This document shows, one piece after another, positions 8,859-18,681 of a stretch of 64,000 nt of DNA. Position numbers and translations under genes: made by a program. The notes under the pieces were generated by a model. It was not told the origin of the DNA. It saw only the letters and a list, made by a program, of their open reading frames with translations, and made no database searches. The number at the start of each line of letters is the position of its first letter. Within the stretch, counting starts at the first letter, position 1. Source of the stretch: Acidihalobacter ferrooxydans (lineage in GTDB: Bacteria; Pseudomonadota; Gammaproteobacteria; DSM-5130; Acidihalobacteraceae); contig NZ_CP019434.1 in the NCBI RefSeq assembly GCF_001975725.1, positions 558,001-622,000 of the forward strand, read 5' to 3'.

Positions 8859-10274
8859 CTACCGGGCGTTGTGCGCGGCGTCGAGCCTGGGCGGTGGCAG
8901 TGCCTTGTCCGGGTTGAGTATGCCGCGTGGATCGAACTGGCGCTTGATGGCATGCATCAGCGCCAGCGCGGAGTCGCCAAGTTCCAGGGCGACGTAATCG
9001 CGCTTGACCAGCCCGATGCCGTGTTCGCCGGACAGCGTGCCGTCGAGGCGCAGCACCAGGGCGAAGACGTCGCCGAGACAGGCTTCGGCAGCGGCCGCCT
9101 GGCGCGGATCGTCGGGTTCGACCAGCAGATTGACGTGGATATTGCCGTTGCCGGCATGGCCGAAGTTGACGATGGTGATGTCGTGTCTGGCACCGAGTTC
9201 GCGCAGGCCGTCGATCAGTTCGGGAATGCGCGACACGGGCACGACGACATCTTCGTTGATTTTCTTCGGTGCGATGGTGCGCAGCGCGGGCGAGAGCGCC
9301 TTGCGCGTGGCCCACAGGGCTTCGACCTCGGCCTTGCTGCGGGCCAGTTCGACACTGACGCAGCCGCTCACGCGCGCCGCCGCCGCGACCGCTTCGGCGG
9401 CTTCGTCCAGCCCGGCGCGTGCGCCGTCGACCTCGATCATCAGCATCGCTCCGGCGCCTTGCGGGAGTTCGGCAGTGGAGTGCTTGCGGACCATGTCGAT
9501 GGCGGCGCCGTCAATGAATTCGAGCGCGCAAGGCACCACCGGCTGGGCCATGATCGCGGCCACGGCGTGGGCGGCGGCGCGCATGTCGGTGTAGACGGCG
9601 CGCAGGGTGCGCCTGGCTTCGGGCAGTGGCGTGAGCTTGAGCGTGGCTTCGGTGATGATGGCGAGTGTGCCTTCGGAGCCGATGATCAGGCGGGTGAGGT
9701 CGTAGCCGACCACGCCCTTGGTGGTGAATACGCCGGTGTGCAGGCTGTCGCCGGCGCCGGTGACGACGCGCAGGCCGAGGGTGTTCTCCCGCGGCGTCCC
9801 GTATTTGACGGCGCGCGGGCCGGCCGAGTTGTAGGCAAGATTGCCGCCGAGTGTGCAGACTGCCGAGCTGGTCGGGTCGGGTGGCCAGAAAAAGCCGTGT
9901 GCGCCGGCGGCCTGTTGCACGGCGAGGTTGGTGGCGCCGGGTTCGGCGATCAGCAGGCGGTTGTCCGGGTCGACGCGCAGGATGCGGTCCATGCGCTCCA
10001 GGCTGAGCACGATGCCGCCGTGCGTGGGTACGGTGGCGCCGGTGGTGCCGGTGCCGCGCCCGCGCGCAATCAGCGGGATCGCGTATTCGTTGCACAGCGC
10101 GACCAGCGCCTCGATCTGCGCGTGTTCGCGGGCGAAGACGACGGCCTGCGGCGCTGCATGGCGCTTGGAGTTGTCGTAGCCATAGGCCCAGCAGTCAGCC
10201 GCGTCGGTGAGAAGATCACCGGACGGGAAGAGTTCGGCGAGCGCGCGGACGGCGGCGTTGGGCAGATCGTTCAT
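8859..10274 (-). CDS. FAD-binding oxidase (GlcD / D-lactate dehydrogenase-like)
   Basis: This is a flavoprotein of the vanillyl-alcohol oxidase superfamily, 471 residues. The N-terminal FAD_binding_4 domain has PLIARGRGTGTTGATVPTHG and GVVGYDLTRLIIGSEGTLAI. The C-terminal FAD-oxidase domain contains the conserved NFGHAGNGNIHVN and GTLSGEHGIGLVKRDY. Likely substrates are D-lactate, glycolate or another 2-hydroxy acid; the sequence does not decide. It starts 11 bp after the end of the SIS-domain gene on the same strand, so the two may be cotranscribed. Confidence 0.9.
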   Translation of the reverse strand: MNDLPNAAVRALAELFPSGDLLTDAADCWAYGYDNSKRHAAPQAVVFAREHAQIEALVALCNEYAIPLIARGRGTGTTGATVPTHGGIVLSLERMDRILRVDPDNRLLIAEPGATNLAVQQAAGAHGFFWPPDPTSSAVCTLGGNLAYNSAGPRAVKYGTPRENTLGLRVVTGAGDSLHTGVFTTKGVVGYDLTRLIIGSEGTLAIITEATLKLTPLPEARRTLRAVYTDMRAAAHAVAAIMAQPVVPCALEFIDGAAIDMVRKHSTAELPQGAGAMLMIEVDGARAGLDEAAEAVAAAARVSGCVSVELARSKAEVEALWATRKALSPALRTIAPKKINEDVVVPVSRIPELIDGLRELGARHDITIVNFGHAGNGNIHVNLLVEPDDPRQAAAAEACLGDVFALVLRLDGTLSGEHGIGLVKRDYVALELGDSALALMHAIKRQFDPRGILNPDKALPPPRLDAAHNAR

Positions 10275-10284
10275 GGTTTCAGGC

Positions 10285-10905
<621 letters not shown>

Positions 10906-10918
10906 TTAGCGTGACGGG

Positions 10919-11278
10919 TCAATAGGCATCATCGGCGCGGAAGGCGTCGCGGATCCATTGCAGGGTGTCCGCTGCGTCAATGGCGACGACATCGAAGCGG
11001 GCGGGTGCATCGGCGCCGGTCGTGTGCAGGTAATGCCGCGCCGTGGCGACCAGACGGCGTTGCTTGGCGGCGTCGACGCTGGCCAGCGCGCCGCCGAAGC
11101 GTGGGTTGCTGCGCTGGCGGACTTCGACGAAGACCAGGTGTGCGCCGTCGCGCATGACGAGGTCGATTTCGCCCGCGCGGCATTGGTAATTGCTGGCCAG
11201 CAGGCGCAGGCCCTGGCGGCGCAGATGGGCCAGCGCACGCCGCTCGGCGGCGTCGCCGCGTTCACGGCGCCACGCCAT
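10919..11278 (-). CDS. yraN: YraN family endonuclease-like protein (UPF0102)
   Basis: This 119-residue protein of the UPF0102 family has a restriction-endonuclease-like fold. Conserved elements are [21 protein letters not shown], the core [13 protein letters not shown] and VFVEVRQR, which matches the PD-(D/E)xK-like E-D-EVK arrangement, here with arginine in the last place. The function is not established. It overlaps the end of lpoA by 17 bp, so the two are probably translationally coupled. Confidence 0.92.
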   Translation of the reverse strand: MAWRRERGDAAERRALAHLRRQGLRLLASNYQCRAGEIDLVMRDGAHLVFVEVRQRSNPRFGGALASVDAAKQRRLVATARHYLHTTGADAPARFDVVAIDAADTLQWIRDAFRADDAY

Positions 11279-13181
11279 CGGACACCGGGGGCGTTGGGGT
11301 GGGCGGCGGTGAGTCGGGGCTGGCGTGCAGTACTTGTGGCTGACCGTTAACGAATTTCGCCCAGGTGAGTTTGCTGTCGAGCCGGTGTCCGCCGGTCATG
11401 TACAGGGTGCCGCTGAGGCCGTCGTAGCGCGCCCAGTGCTGCGTGGCGAGGCGTTTGAGATAGGGGATGATGTTGAAACTGTCGACGCCGAGTCCGAACA
11501 GTCGCGGGTAGCTGCGGCTGGCGTTCGGGAACAGCCTGTGCATGGCCCGTCGGGCCGCGGCCGCAGGACCGCTGGTGTCGAGCAGTAGTGGCGCATCGCA
11601 GAACACCAGGCCATCGAGGTCATGGTCGGCGCCGGCGTCGCGCGTGCCGCTGAAGGCGTTGGCGATCGAGTACACGGGCAGGCCGGCGCCGTGATGGAAG
11701 TCGATCTGCGGCATCAGCAGGCGCGCCTGGCGCGGGTCGCCGGCAATGAAAATCATGTTCATGTCCTGGCGTCGGCGGGCGACGAATTTGATGTGTCTGC
11801 CGATGGTGGCCTGGACGGCGCGTGCCCGTGCATTGCTCTGGTCGATGTTGAACGCGCTGACGATGGCGCGGGAAAAATCGGATGCGCCGGCTGCGTAGTG
11901 GCCGATAGAGACAACGCGTCCGCCCAGTTGCCTGAAGCGTTGGGCGAAGGCGTTTGCAGTGCGTGAACCCCAGTCGGTGTCAGGCACCAGTACGACGGCC
12001 GCGGTGCGTCCGTCGAGCGAGGCCTTTTCCGCGACCTGACGGGCTTCTGCGGAGGGGCTCAGGCCGAATTCGTAAAAATCGTTCGGCAGCGGGGCTTTGT
12101 TGGCGGTGTCGACGTAGTTCAGCGCGAGTGTGGGCACCGAGACGATGCCCGACGCGGCAAGCCGGCTGACCTGGTTGCGGTCGAGCGGGCCGATGACGAA
12201 TTGTGCGCCGTTGGAAACCGCCTGCGCGTAGAGGGTGAGCAGGTCGGCTGGCTGTGCGCCGGTATTGTAGATGCGTAACGTCATCGGATGCGCGGGGTCC
12301 TGATGCGTGTAATACGCACTCATGATGCCATCGAGCAGGGTTCGGGCGACCGGGCTGAACGGGCCGCTCAGCGGGAGCAGCACCGCGATATGGCGGGGGT
12401 AGGTCTGGAATGCCTGCCATTGTGATTCGAGTTCTTGCAGAATCGGCGCGGCCATTGTGACCTGGCTCGGATAGCGGGCCTGCCATGCGCTCAGTGCCTG
12501 CCGGAGCGCGGCTGCTTGAGGTGCGGTGGTTCTGGCGATCAGCGCGAGATCCAGCCACGCCCGGAGGTCTTGGCGCTGCGCGGTGCGTTGATCGAGCCGC
12601 AGTTGCGCGGGCGGAATCTGCGTGAGCAGTTGCCACAATGCCCGCAGGTTGGATGTCGCGTCCCGCGTGGTCAGCAGCGGCTGGCGGTCGAGTCGCGCGC
12701 GCGCCGCCACTAGCGGCTGGCCGGCCGCCGTGGCCGCCTTGGCACGGGTGCCTAGAATGTGCGCGGCCAGTGTCGGACTCAGCGCGGTCAGTTCGGTCGG
12801 CAGGGCCTGTAGCGCGGCCTGCGGATGATGCCGGGCGAGTTCGAGATCCGCGTAGAGCAGGGCTCTGCGTGCGCGTGCCTCGCTGTCGAGCCCGTGGGGG
12901 TCGATATGGTCGAGTACGTTTTTCGCACGGGTGTAGCGTTTTGCATCCAGCAGGATACGTGCCGCCTGCATCTGGAGATTCTGTCGCTCTGGAGGCCGGG
13001 CGGCATCCGCGGCGTGCAGGTAGTTGTCGGCGGCCGTGCCGGGCTTGCCTTCGGTGATCAGCTTCAGCGCGTTCTGCGCGAGGGCCTGGGTCGAGGGCGG
13101 TCGGGTCACCGGCGCGCAGGCGGCCAGGACGGCGCCGAACAGGGCGATGGCAAGCAGACGTGAAGTAAGGCGCAGGTTCAT
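11262..13181 (-). CDS. lpoA: Penicillin-binding protein activator LpoA (lipoprotein)
   Basis: LpoA is an outer-membrane lipoprotein that reaches through the periplasm to stimulate PBP1a. The start at 13181 gives 639 residues with a lipoprotein signal ending LAAC, lipidated Cys22. A TPR-like N-terminal half of helical repeats follows (about 30-260). The C-terminal half is a periplasmic-binding-protein-like domain starting near [19 protein letters not shown] and containing [15 protein letters not shown]. An upstream frame extension to 13211 is less likely because it would bury the signal. Location between yraN and rsmI matches other gammaproteobacteria. Confidence 0.92.
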   Translation of the reverse strand: MNLRLTSRLLAIALFGAVLAACAPVTRPPSTQALAQNALKLITEGKPGTAADNYLHAADAARPPERQNLQMQAARILLDAKRYTRAKNVLDHIDPHGLDSEARARRALLYADLELARHHPQAALQALPTELTALSPTLAAHILGTRAKAATAAGQPLVAARARLDRQPLLTTRDATSNLRALWQLLTQIPPAQLRLDQRTAQRQDLRAWLDLALIARTTAPQAAALRQALSAWQARYPSQVTMAAPILQELESQWQAFQTYPRHIAVLLPLSGPFSPVARTLLDGIMSAYYTHQDPAHPMTLRIYNTGAQPADLLTLYAQAVSNGAQFVIGPLDRNQVSRLAASGIVSVPTLALNYVDTANKAPLPNDFYEFGLSPSAEARQVAEKASLDGRTAAVVLVPDTDWGSRTANAFAQRFRQLGGRVVSIGHYAAGASDFSRAIVSAFNIDQSNARARAVQATIGRHIKFVARRRQDMNMIFIAGDPRQARLLMPQIDFHHGAGLPVYSIANAFSGTRDAGADHDLDGLVFCDAPLLLDTSGPAAAARRAMHRLFPNASRSYPRLFGLGVDSFNIIPYLKRLATQHWARYDGLSGTLYMTGGHRLDSKLTWAKFVNGQPQVLHASPDSPPPTPTPPVSDGVAP

Positions 13182-13273
13182 GGTCGATGGGCGGGGGCTC
13201 GGTTCTCGCAAACGCTGCGCCGGTGGCGCGCACTCAGACAGGTGTGGGTATCATTCATTGCGAGTTATTCTAG

Positions 13274-13431
13274 CCCGAATGTTCATAACGAGTGCTGGTA
13301 TCGCGCCGGATAGTGTTTTCACAAGGGACGACAGAAGGAGCGGCGTATCGGTGATGACGGCCGACTGAGGAAATACCCCTTGTGGAATCAAGAACTCCGC
13401 GAGAGCGGCGGGAATTTGTGAAACATTCGGG
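13274..13431. repeat. Family A interspersed repeat, copy A2
   Basis: This 158-bp element has the ends CCCGAATG and TTTGTGAAACATTCGGG and the nested pair ACAAGGG and CCCCTTGTG. Its reverse complement matches A1 (1931-2090) almost base for base, including the central TCCTCAGTCGGCCGT. It lies between divergent lpoA and rsmI, 57 bp before the rsmI start, and so occupies both promoter regions. Confidence 0.85.
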
Positions 13432-13488
13432 CAGGCTCGGGCGCTATGGCTGCGTCGGGAAAATCGAGTATCTGGATCGGGAGAGAGT

Positions 13489-14343
13489 GTGTCAATCGAA
13501 GCGGGTGTGCTTTACGTGGTGGCGACGCCGTTGGGCAATCTGAGCGACATCAGTTCGCGCGCGGTCGAAGTCCTGCGCGAGGTGGAACTGATCGCGGCAG
13601 AGGATACGCGCGTCAGCGGGCGTCTGCTGGCGCATCTGGGGCTGTCTGCGGGGCGGATGCTGAGCCTGCATGAGCACAATGAGCAGGCGCGCGTGCCCGA
13701 TCTTGTTCTGCGCTTGAGTCGGGGGGCGACGGTTGCGCTGGTGTCGGATGCGGGTACGCCGCTGATCAGCGATCCCGGCTTCCGGCTGGTTGCCGCGGCC
13801 CGCGCGGCTGGCGTGCGGGTGAGTCCGGTGCCTGGCCCCAGCGCGTTGATCGCGGCGCTCTCGGTGGCGGGATTGCCGACCGACCGTTTTGTGTTCGAGG
13901 GGTTTTTGCCGGCCCGTGGCGCAGCGCGGCGCAGCCGCCTGAATGCGTTGGCGGAAGAGACGCGGACCCTGGTGTTTTACGAATCGAGTCATCGGATCGC
14001 GGCTTGCGTCAATGATCTGGCGGCGGTGTTTGGCGGCGCTCGCCACGGTGTCATCGCCCGCGAATTGACCAAACATTTCGAGCAGGTGGCCGATGGCTGC
14101 CTGGATGCGCTCGGGGCCTGGCTTGCAGCGGATACGGATCACGTGCGGGGAGAATTCGTCGTGCTGGTGGCGGGGGCGGCGTCTGTGTCCACGCCGGATA
14201 CGGCCGCCGCGGACAAGGTGCTGAGTGTGCTGGTCGATGCCTTGCCAACGCGGCAGGCTGCCGATCTTGCCGCGCGCATCACGGGCGCGCCACGCCAGGC
14301 ATTGTATCGCGAGGCGCAGCGGATCAAGGCCAAGGCTCAATGA
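13489..14343 (+). CDS. rsmI: 16S rRNA 2'-O-ribose C1402 methyltransferase RsmI
   Basis: RsmI methylates the ribose of C1402 in the decoding centre of 16S rRNA using SAM. The 284 residues contain LYVVATPLGNLSDIS, the family motif AEDTR, LVSDAGTPLISDPG, PVPGPSA and YESSHRI, all typical of the tetrapyrrole-methylase-fold YraL/RsmI family. The GTG start at 13489 is preceded by the purine-rich site GGGAGAGAG. The RNase P RNA gene follows within 30 bp, an arrangement known from related bacteria. Confidence 0.97.
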   Translation: MSIEAGVLYVVATPLGNLSDISSRAVEVLREVELIAAEDTRVSGRLLAHLGLSAGRMLSLHEHNEQARVPDLVLRLSRGATVALVSDAGTPLISDPGFRLVAAARAAGVRVSPVPGPSALIAALSVAGLPTDRFVFEGFLPARGAARRSRLNALAEETRTLVFYESSHRIAACVNDLAAVFGGARHGVIARELTKHFEQVADGCLDALGAWLAADTDHVRGEFVVLVAGAASVSTPDTAAADKVLSVLVDALPTRQAADLAARITGAPRQALYREAQRIKAKAQ

Positions 14344-14371
14344 CGGGAATGCGTGCGTGCTATCATCCGCG

Positions 14372-14719
14372 CGGGAGTCGGCCGGGCAGTCGCTCCGCTT
14401 CGGCGGGGAGGAAAGTCCGGGCTCCGCAGGGTGGGATGCCAGGTAACGCCTGGGCGGCGCGAGCCGACGGAAAGTGCCACAGAAAACGTACCGCCGATGG
14501 CCTTCGGGATCAGGTAAGGGTGAAAAGGTGCGGTAAGAGCGCACCGCGCGGGTGGTAACATGCCGCGGCACGGTAAACCCCATCCGGAGCAAGACCAAAT
14601 AGGGACGCAATGGCGTGACCCGCGCTGCGTCCGGGTAGGTTGCTAGAGGTGCGTGGCGACGCGCATCCCAGATGAATGACTGTCCTCGACAGAACCCGGC
14701 TTACAGGCCGGCTCCCTCC
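14372..14719 (+). ncRNA. rnpB: RNase P RNA (class A)
   Basis: This is the catalytic RNA that removes 5' leaders from pre-tRNAs. The 5' end GGGAGTCGGCCGG pairs with the 3' end CCGGCTCCCT as helix P1. Universally conserved blocks are present: GAGGAAAGTCCGGGCTCC (CR-I), CAGGGTG and GCCAGGTAACG, the ACAGAAAA region, GGTAAGGGTGAAAAGGTG, GGTAAACCCCAT, CAAATAGG, and GATGAATGACTGTCC near the 3' end. It lies in the rsmI-mraZ gap, as in other gammaproteobacteria. Ends are accurate to a few bases. Confidence 0.97.
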
Positions 14720-14788
14720 TTTAATCCAGATATTTCAATCCGGTTATTTCAATCCGGATATTTCAATCCGGTTATTTCAATCCGGATA
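14720..14788. repeat. Tandem array of 14-bp units with alternating bases
   Basis: Four perfect units read TTTCAATCCGGTTA, TTTCAATCCGGATA, and the same pair again (14733-14788). A degenerate fifth unit precedes them (14720-14732). The array is therefore a doubled 28-bp dimer. Consecutive units form a hairpin, CCGGAT-ATTTCA-ATCCGG (14754-14771). It starts right at the 3' end of rnpB and ends at repeat A4. It may serve as a transcript terminator or 3' processing element. Confidence 0.85.
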
Positions 14789-14933
14789 TTTCGCAAAGGG
14801 TTGTTGATCGTTGGCTATTGATATGAAAATAACTATTCACTCAATCGTCCGTCATCAACGATGCGTCGCGTCTTCGGCAAATTCCTTCATGAAACCCTAC
14901 CCGGCGCGATAGCGGCACACATTCATACATTGT
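14789..14933. repeat. Family A interspersed repeat, diverged copy A4
   Basis: This decayed relative of A1 keeps, in order, CGCAAAGGG (for CACAAGGGG), CTCAATCGTCCGTCATCAACGATGCG (for the central CTCAGTCGGCCGT block), CCTTCATGAAAC and CCGGCGCGATAGCGGCAC. The terminal inverted repeats are largely lost. It is recognised only by alignment with the other copies. Confidence 0.6.
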
Positions 14934-15202
14934 CCATAGTTTGTCTGGACACAGTCAGGTGCGGCTCGTTTATAGAGTAATGTGTGCAGTCAGAAAGCCC
15001 GCAGATCCTCCGTATCCCAAATCGCTGCGTCATCTTCATCTCAAGCTCAATGGCTCCTTCGAGTTGAAGTGATTTCTTAAGTTATTCACACAACTTTATG
15101 TTGTGTATGTCTAATTTCGTTCGGCGATCGATTTCTCATCGGCGAGAAATCTAAGTAGTTGTCCATAAAAGATTATTTCCGCATAAAAGATGACCGTTTC
15201 GC
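14934..15202. other. Structured, AT-richer leader region upstream of the mraZ promoter
   Basis: I see no gene here. The stretch is visibly richer in A and T than its neighbours and holds two perfect hairpins: ACACAAC-TTTAT-GTTGTGT (15088-15106) and GATTTCTC-ATCGGC-GAGAAATC (15130-15151). It also holds a 10-bp direct repeat CATAAAAGAT at 15164-15173 and 15182-15191, 18 bp apart, just upstream of the mraZ -35 box. It may hold regulator sites or a small RNA; nothing identifies either. Confidence 0.5.
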
Positions 15203-15231
15203 TTGACGCGGGGTATAGCCGTACCTATAGT
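15203..15231 (+). promoter_or_regulatory. Promoter of the dcw cluster (Pmra)
   Basis: TTGACG (15203-15208) and TATAGT (15226-15231) are separated by exactly 17 bp, a strong sigma70 promoter. The predicted start near 15238 lies directly before the three MraZ boxes and about 65 bp before mraZ. Confidence 0.8.
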
Positions 15232-15241
15232 GACGACAATG

Positions 15242-15266
15242 TGGGGAATGGTGGTGAATTGTGGCG
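15242..15266 (+). promoter_or_regulatory. MraZ operator: three TGGnG boxes at 10-bp spacing
   Basis: TGGGG (15242), TGGTG (15252) and TGGCG (15262) repeat with exactly 5-bp spacers. In E. coli the ring-shaped MraZ regulator binds TGGGN direct repeats with the same spacing. The position just downstream of Pmra fits autorepression. Confidence 0.75.
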
Positions 15267-15302
15267 CAATCACCCTGAACCGGACTGACAAGTGGGGGCC
15301 CT

Positions 15303-15755
15303 GTGTTCCGCGGAGTGACCAATCTCAATCTCGATGCGAAAGGGCGCGTGGCGATTCCCGCGCGCTATCGCGAGCGTTTGCTCGAATCGGATGCGGGTCG
15401 CTTGATCGTCACGATTGGCCTGGATGGCTGTCTGTTTGTCTATCCGCTGGCGGTGTGGGAGCGGATTGAGGCCGATTTGATGAGTCGTCCGAATATGGAT
15501 GCGAATACACGTCTTATGCAGAGGGTGCTGGTCGGGTACGCCACCGATGTCGAGATGGATTCGCAGTCGCGGATTCTGGTTGCGCCGTCGCTGCGTGAAC
15601 ATGCAAAGCTGGACAAGCACGTCGTGCTGGTCGGACAGGGCAACAAGTTCGAGCTCTGGGACGAGGCACTCTGGACCAGCAAGCGCGAGGAATGGTTGAG
15701 CGCGGATGGATTCGCGCCGGGTTTGGGCGAAGCGCTCGCCTCGCTGTCGCTCTGA
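15303..15755 (+). CDS. mraZ: Transcriptional regulator MraZ
   Basis: MraZ is an AbrB-like DNA-binding protein that forms rings and represses its own dcw operon. The GTG start gives 150 residues with the tandem SpoVT/AbrB-like repeats: FRGVTNLNLDAKGRVAIPAR at the N-terminus and VEMDSQSRILVAPSLREHA in the second half. It is the first gene of the cluster, 6 bp before rsmH. The matching boxes at 15242-15266 suggest it controls this promoter. Confidence 0.97.
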   Translation: MFRGVTNLNLDAKGRVAIPARYRERLLESDAGRLIVTIGLDGCLFVYPLAVWERIEADLMSRPNMDANTRLMQRVLVGYATDVEMDSQSRILVAPSLREHAKLDKHVVLVGQGNKFELWDEALWTSKREEWLSADGFAPGLGEALASLSL

Positions 15756-15761
15756 CCCTGC

Positions 15762-16697
15762 ATGGATGAGGGTCTGCATCAGCCGGTTCTCTTGGAGGAG
15801 GCCGTGACGGGGTTGGCAATCAAGTCGGACGGTCATTATGTGGATGCCACTTTCGGGCGTGGCGGACACACGCGGGCCATTCTCGCCGCGCTCGGGCCGG
15901 CGGGGCAGGTGCTTGCGCTCGACCGCGATCCCGAGGCGGTGCGGGCGGGTGAGGCGCTGGCCGCGGGTGATCCGCGGCTGCGGATTGCGCATACGGCGTT
16001 TTCCGGTCTGGAACAGGCCTGGCGCGCTTGCGCGGGTCAAGCGCGAGCGGACGGTGTGCTGTTTGATCTCGGTGTCTCGTCGCCACAACTGGATCGGGCC
16101 GAACGCGGATTCGGTTTTTTGCGCGACGGGCCGCTCGACATGCGCATGGACCCGACCTGCGGCGAGTCGGCGGCCGATTGGCTGAACCGGGCGGCGGAAG
16201 CGGACATCGCGGCGGTTTTGCGTGACTACGGCGAGGAGCGCCAGGCCCGGCGGATTGCCGCGGCAATCGTGCGCCGCCGCGTGGAGCGTCCGCTGACGCG
16301 CACCGGCGAACTGGCGGATCTGGTCGCCGGTGTGCTGGGTCGGCGCGAGCCCGGCAAGCATCCGGCGACGCGCAGTTTTCAGGCCATCCGGATTTTTATC
16401 AACGATGAGCTGGGGGAGCTGCGCAGCGCGCTCCAGCAGGCGTTGCGATTGTTGCGCCCGGGTGGGCGTCTGGTCGTGATCAGTTTTCATTCGCTGGAGG
16501 ATCGTATCGTTAAGCGTTTCATGCGCGATCAGGCGCTCGGCGAGGCGTTGCCGCGCAATCTGCCGGTGATGGGCGATGCGCGCGTCGGCCGTACCTTGCG
16601 GCTGATCGGCAAGTCGGTGCGTGCCGGTGCCGGGGAGGTCGCGCGCAATCCGCGTGCCCGCAGCGCTGTGCTGCGCGTGGCGGAGCGGCTGGCATGA
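15762..16697 (+). CDS. rsmH: 16S rRNA N4-C1402 methyltransferase RsmH (MraW)
   Basis: RsmH methylates N4 of C1402 of 16S rRNA, the same nucleotide that RsmI modifies on the ribose. Its 311 residues open [13 protein letters not shown]. They contain the SAM motif [15 protein letters not shown], the acidic [21 protein letters not shown] and late motif [17 protein letters not shown]. It overlaps ftsL by 4 bp (ATGA). Confidence 0.98.
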   Translation: MDEGLHQPVLLEEAVTGLAIKSDGHYVDATFGRGGHTRAILAALGPAGQVLALDRDPEAVRAGEALAAGDPRLRIAHTAFSGLEQAWRACAGQARADGVLFDLGVSSPQLDRAERGFGFLRDGPLDMRMDPTCGESAADWLNRAAEADIAAVLRDYGEERQARRIAAAIVRRRVERPLTRTGELADLVAGVLGRREPGKHPATRSFQAIRIFINDELGELRSALQQALRLLRPGGRLVVISFHSLEDRIVKRFMRDQALGEALPRNLPVMGDARVGRTLRLIGKSVRAGAGEVARNPRARSAVLRVAERLA

Positions 16698-16963
16698 ACT
16701 GGCCGCTGCTGGGTGTTGCCGGGTTGCTTGCGCTGGTGATGGGTTCCGCCCTGGCGGTGGTCTACAGCACGCACGAGACGCGCATGCTGTTCGTCGAACT
16801 GGAGAAGCTCGATGCGCAGCGAGACGCGCAGCGTGTCGAATGGGGGCGGCTCGAACTTGAGCAGAGCGCCTGGGCGACGCATGCGCGGGTGGATCGTATT
16901 GCGCGCAAGACGCTGCACATGACGATGCCGAACTCGACCGACACGGTGTATGTGACCCCATGA
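16694..16963 (+). CDS. ftsL: Cell division protein FtsL
   Basis: FtsL is a small bitopic membrane protein that, with FtsB and FtsQ, activates FtsWI at the septum. Its 89 residues show a short cytoplasmic start, one membrane segment ([20 protein letters not shown], about 4-23) and a coiled coil with a leucine-rich heptad pattern. It ends [12 protein letters not shown], typical of the family. It is coupled to rsmH and ftsI by ATGA overlaps. Confidence 0.93.
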   Translation: MNWPLLGVAGLLALVMGSALAVVYSTHETRMLFVELEKLDAQRDAQRVEWGRLELEQSAWATHARVDRIARKTLHMTMPNSTDTVYVTP

Positions 16964-18681
16964 GTACGCAGGACGAATTCAGCGATTTCAGCATGCGTCG
17001 GCGTATGGTGTTGGGCGCGTTCGGCGTCGGGGCGGCAGCGCTGGTGGCGCGCGGCGTCGATTTGCAGGTGCTCAACGCGCCGTTTCTGCAACGTCAGGGC
17101 GCGGCGCGCCATCTTCGGGTGGTGGCGATTCCGGCGCACCGCGGCATGATTCTCGACCGCAACAAGCGCCCGCTGGCGATCAGCACACCGATGGATTCCG
17201 TGTGGCTCGACCCGCAGACCGCGCCCGACGATGCCGGGCTGGCCAGGCTGGCGACCAGACTGGGACTGGATGCTGCCACGCTGACGACGAACGTGCATCA
17301 GGCGAAAGCGGCGGGGCGCGAGTTCATCTGGGTACGCCGCCTGATCGATCCGGCGCTCGGGCGTCGCGTGACCGCGCTGGGTCTGCCGGGCGTCGCGCTG
17401 ATGCGCGAATACAAACGCTACTACCCGATGGGTGAGGTTGGCTCGCATGTGCTCGGCTTCACCAATATCGACGACAAGGGCCAGGACGGGCTCGAACTCG
17501 AATTCAATGAATGGATGACCGGCGTGCCCGGCTCCAAGCGGGTGGTGCAGAACCTCTACGGGCAGATCGTACAGGACGTCGACCTGCTCAAGCAGGCGCG
17601 GCCGGGGCGCAATCTGGTGACCAGCCTCGATCAGCGCATTCAGTATCTGGCGTATCGTTCGCTCAAGGCGATGGCGGTGCAAAGCAATGCGCGCGCGGCT
17701 TCGATCGTCGTCATGGACCCGCGCGACGGCACGATCGTCGCGATGGCCGACCAGCCGACTTTCAATCCGAACACCCGCAGCGATTACCTGAGCCACCTGT
17801 ACCGCAACCGTGCGGTGACCGACGCCTACGAACCGGGCTCGACGATGAAGCCGTTCACCATGGCGGCGGCGTTGATCAGCGGGCAGTACACACCGCAGTC
17901 CAAAATCAACACCGGCCCCGGCTGGTACATGCTCGATGGTCACGAGATCAAGGACGACGTGCCGCTCGGCACCGTCGACATGACGCAACTGCTGGAATTT
18001 TCCAGCAACGTGGCGGCGAGCAAGATCGCCATTACCTTGCCGCCGCAGTTGATGTGGTCGGTCTTCAATGCGGTGGGCTTCGGTCACATCACGCATAGCG
18101 GCTTCCCCGGCGAATCGCCCGGCGTGCTGCATAACTGGAGAGACTGGCGACAGATCAACCAGGCGACCATGGCCTATGGCTATGGCATTGCCGTGACCGC
18201 CTTGCAACTGGCGCAGGCGTACTGCGCTCTGGCCCACGGCGGCGTCCAGTATCCGGCGACTTTTCTCCGGCCCGATACGCCGCCGCGCGGCAGGCAGGTA
18301 ATACCCCGGAAGGTGGCGGACACGCTGCGCGGGATGTTGCGCTATGTGGTCACTCCGCTGGGCACCGGCTATGCCGCGCATGTGCCGGGCTACACGGTGG
18401 CTGGTAAGACCGGCACGGCACACCGGATGACCCAGGCCGGCGTCTATGCGGAAAAAGAATACACCGCAGTGTTCGCCGGCATGGTACCGGCGTCCAACCC
18501 GCGTCTGGTCGCGGTCGTGGTGGTTGACGCACCTCAGGGCAAGTACTTCGGCGGGCAGGTCGCCGCGCCGGTGTTCCGCGAGGTGATGAGCGGCGCGATG
18601 CGTCTGCTCGACGTGCCGCCGGACGATATTCCGGTGTTGCGGGCCGGGCCGGTGCCACGCACACAACCGCGAGGCGCGTGA
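16960..18681 (+). CDS. ftsI: Septal peptidoglycan transpeptidase FtsI (PBP3)
   Basis: FtsI cross-links septal peptidoglycan together with FtsW. The 573 residues carry an N-terminal membrane anchor (about 15-33), a PBP-dimer domain with IPAHRGMILDRN, and a transpeptidase domain. The three penicillin-binding motifs are STMK with nucleophile Ser294, SSN at 348-350 and KTG at 483-485. All are intact. Overlaps of 4 bp join it to ftsL and murE. Confidence 0.98.
   Translation: MSTQDEFSDFSMRRRMVLGAFGVGAAALVARGVDLQVLNAPFLQRQGAARHLRVVAIPAHRGMILDRNKRPLAISTPMDSVWLDPQTAPDDAGLARLATRLGLDAATLTTNVHQAKAAGREFIWVRRLIDPALGRRVTALGLPGVALMREYKRYYPMGEVGSHVLGFTNIDDKGQDGLELEFNEWMTGVPGSKRVVQNLYGQIVQDVDLLKQARPGRNLVTSLDQRIQYLAYRSLKAMAVQSNARAASIVVMDPRDGTIVAMADQPTFNPNTRSDYLSHLYRNRAVTDAYEPGSTMKPFTMAAALISGQYTPQSKINTGPGWYMLDGHEIKDDVPLGTVDMTQLLEFSSNVAASKIAITLPPQLMWSVFNAVGFGHITHSGFPGESPGVLHNWRDWRQINQATMAYGYGIAVTALQLAQAYCALAHGGVQYPATFLRPDTPPRGRQVIPRKVADTLRGMLRYVVTPLGTGYAAHVPGYTVAGKTGTAHRMTQAGVYAEKEYTAVFAGMVPASNPRLVAVVVVDAPQGKYFGGQVAAPVFREVMSGAMRLLDVPPDDIPVLRAGPVPRTQPRGA

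Noticed and set aside
14733-14788. Possible CRISPR array
   Set aside because: Units are 14 bp and directly joined with no spacers. It is a simple tandem repeat, and no cas genes are in the window.
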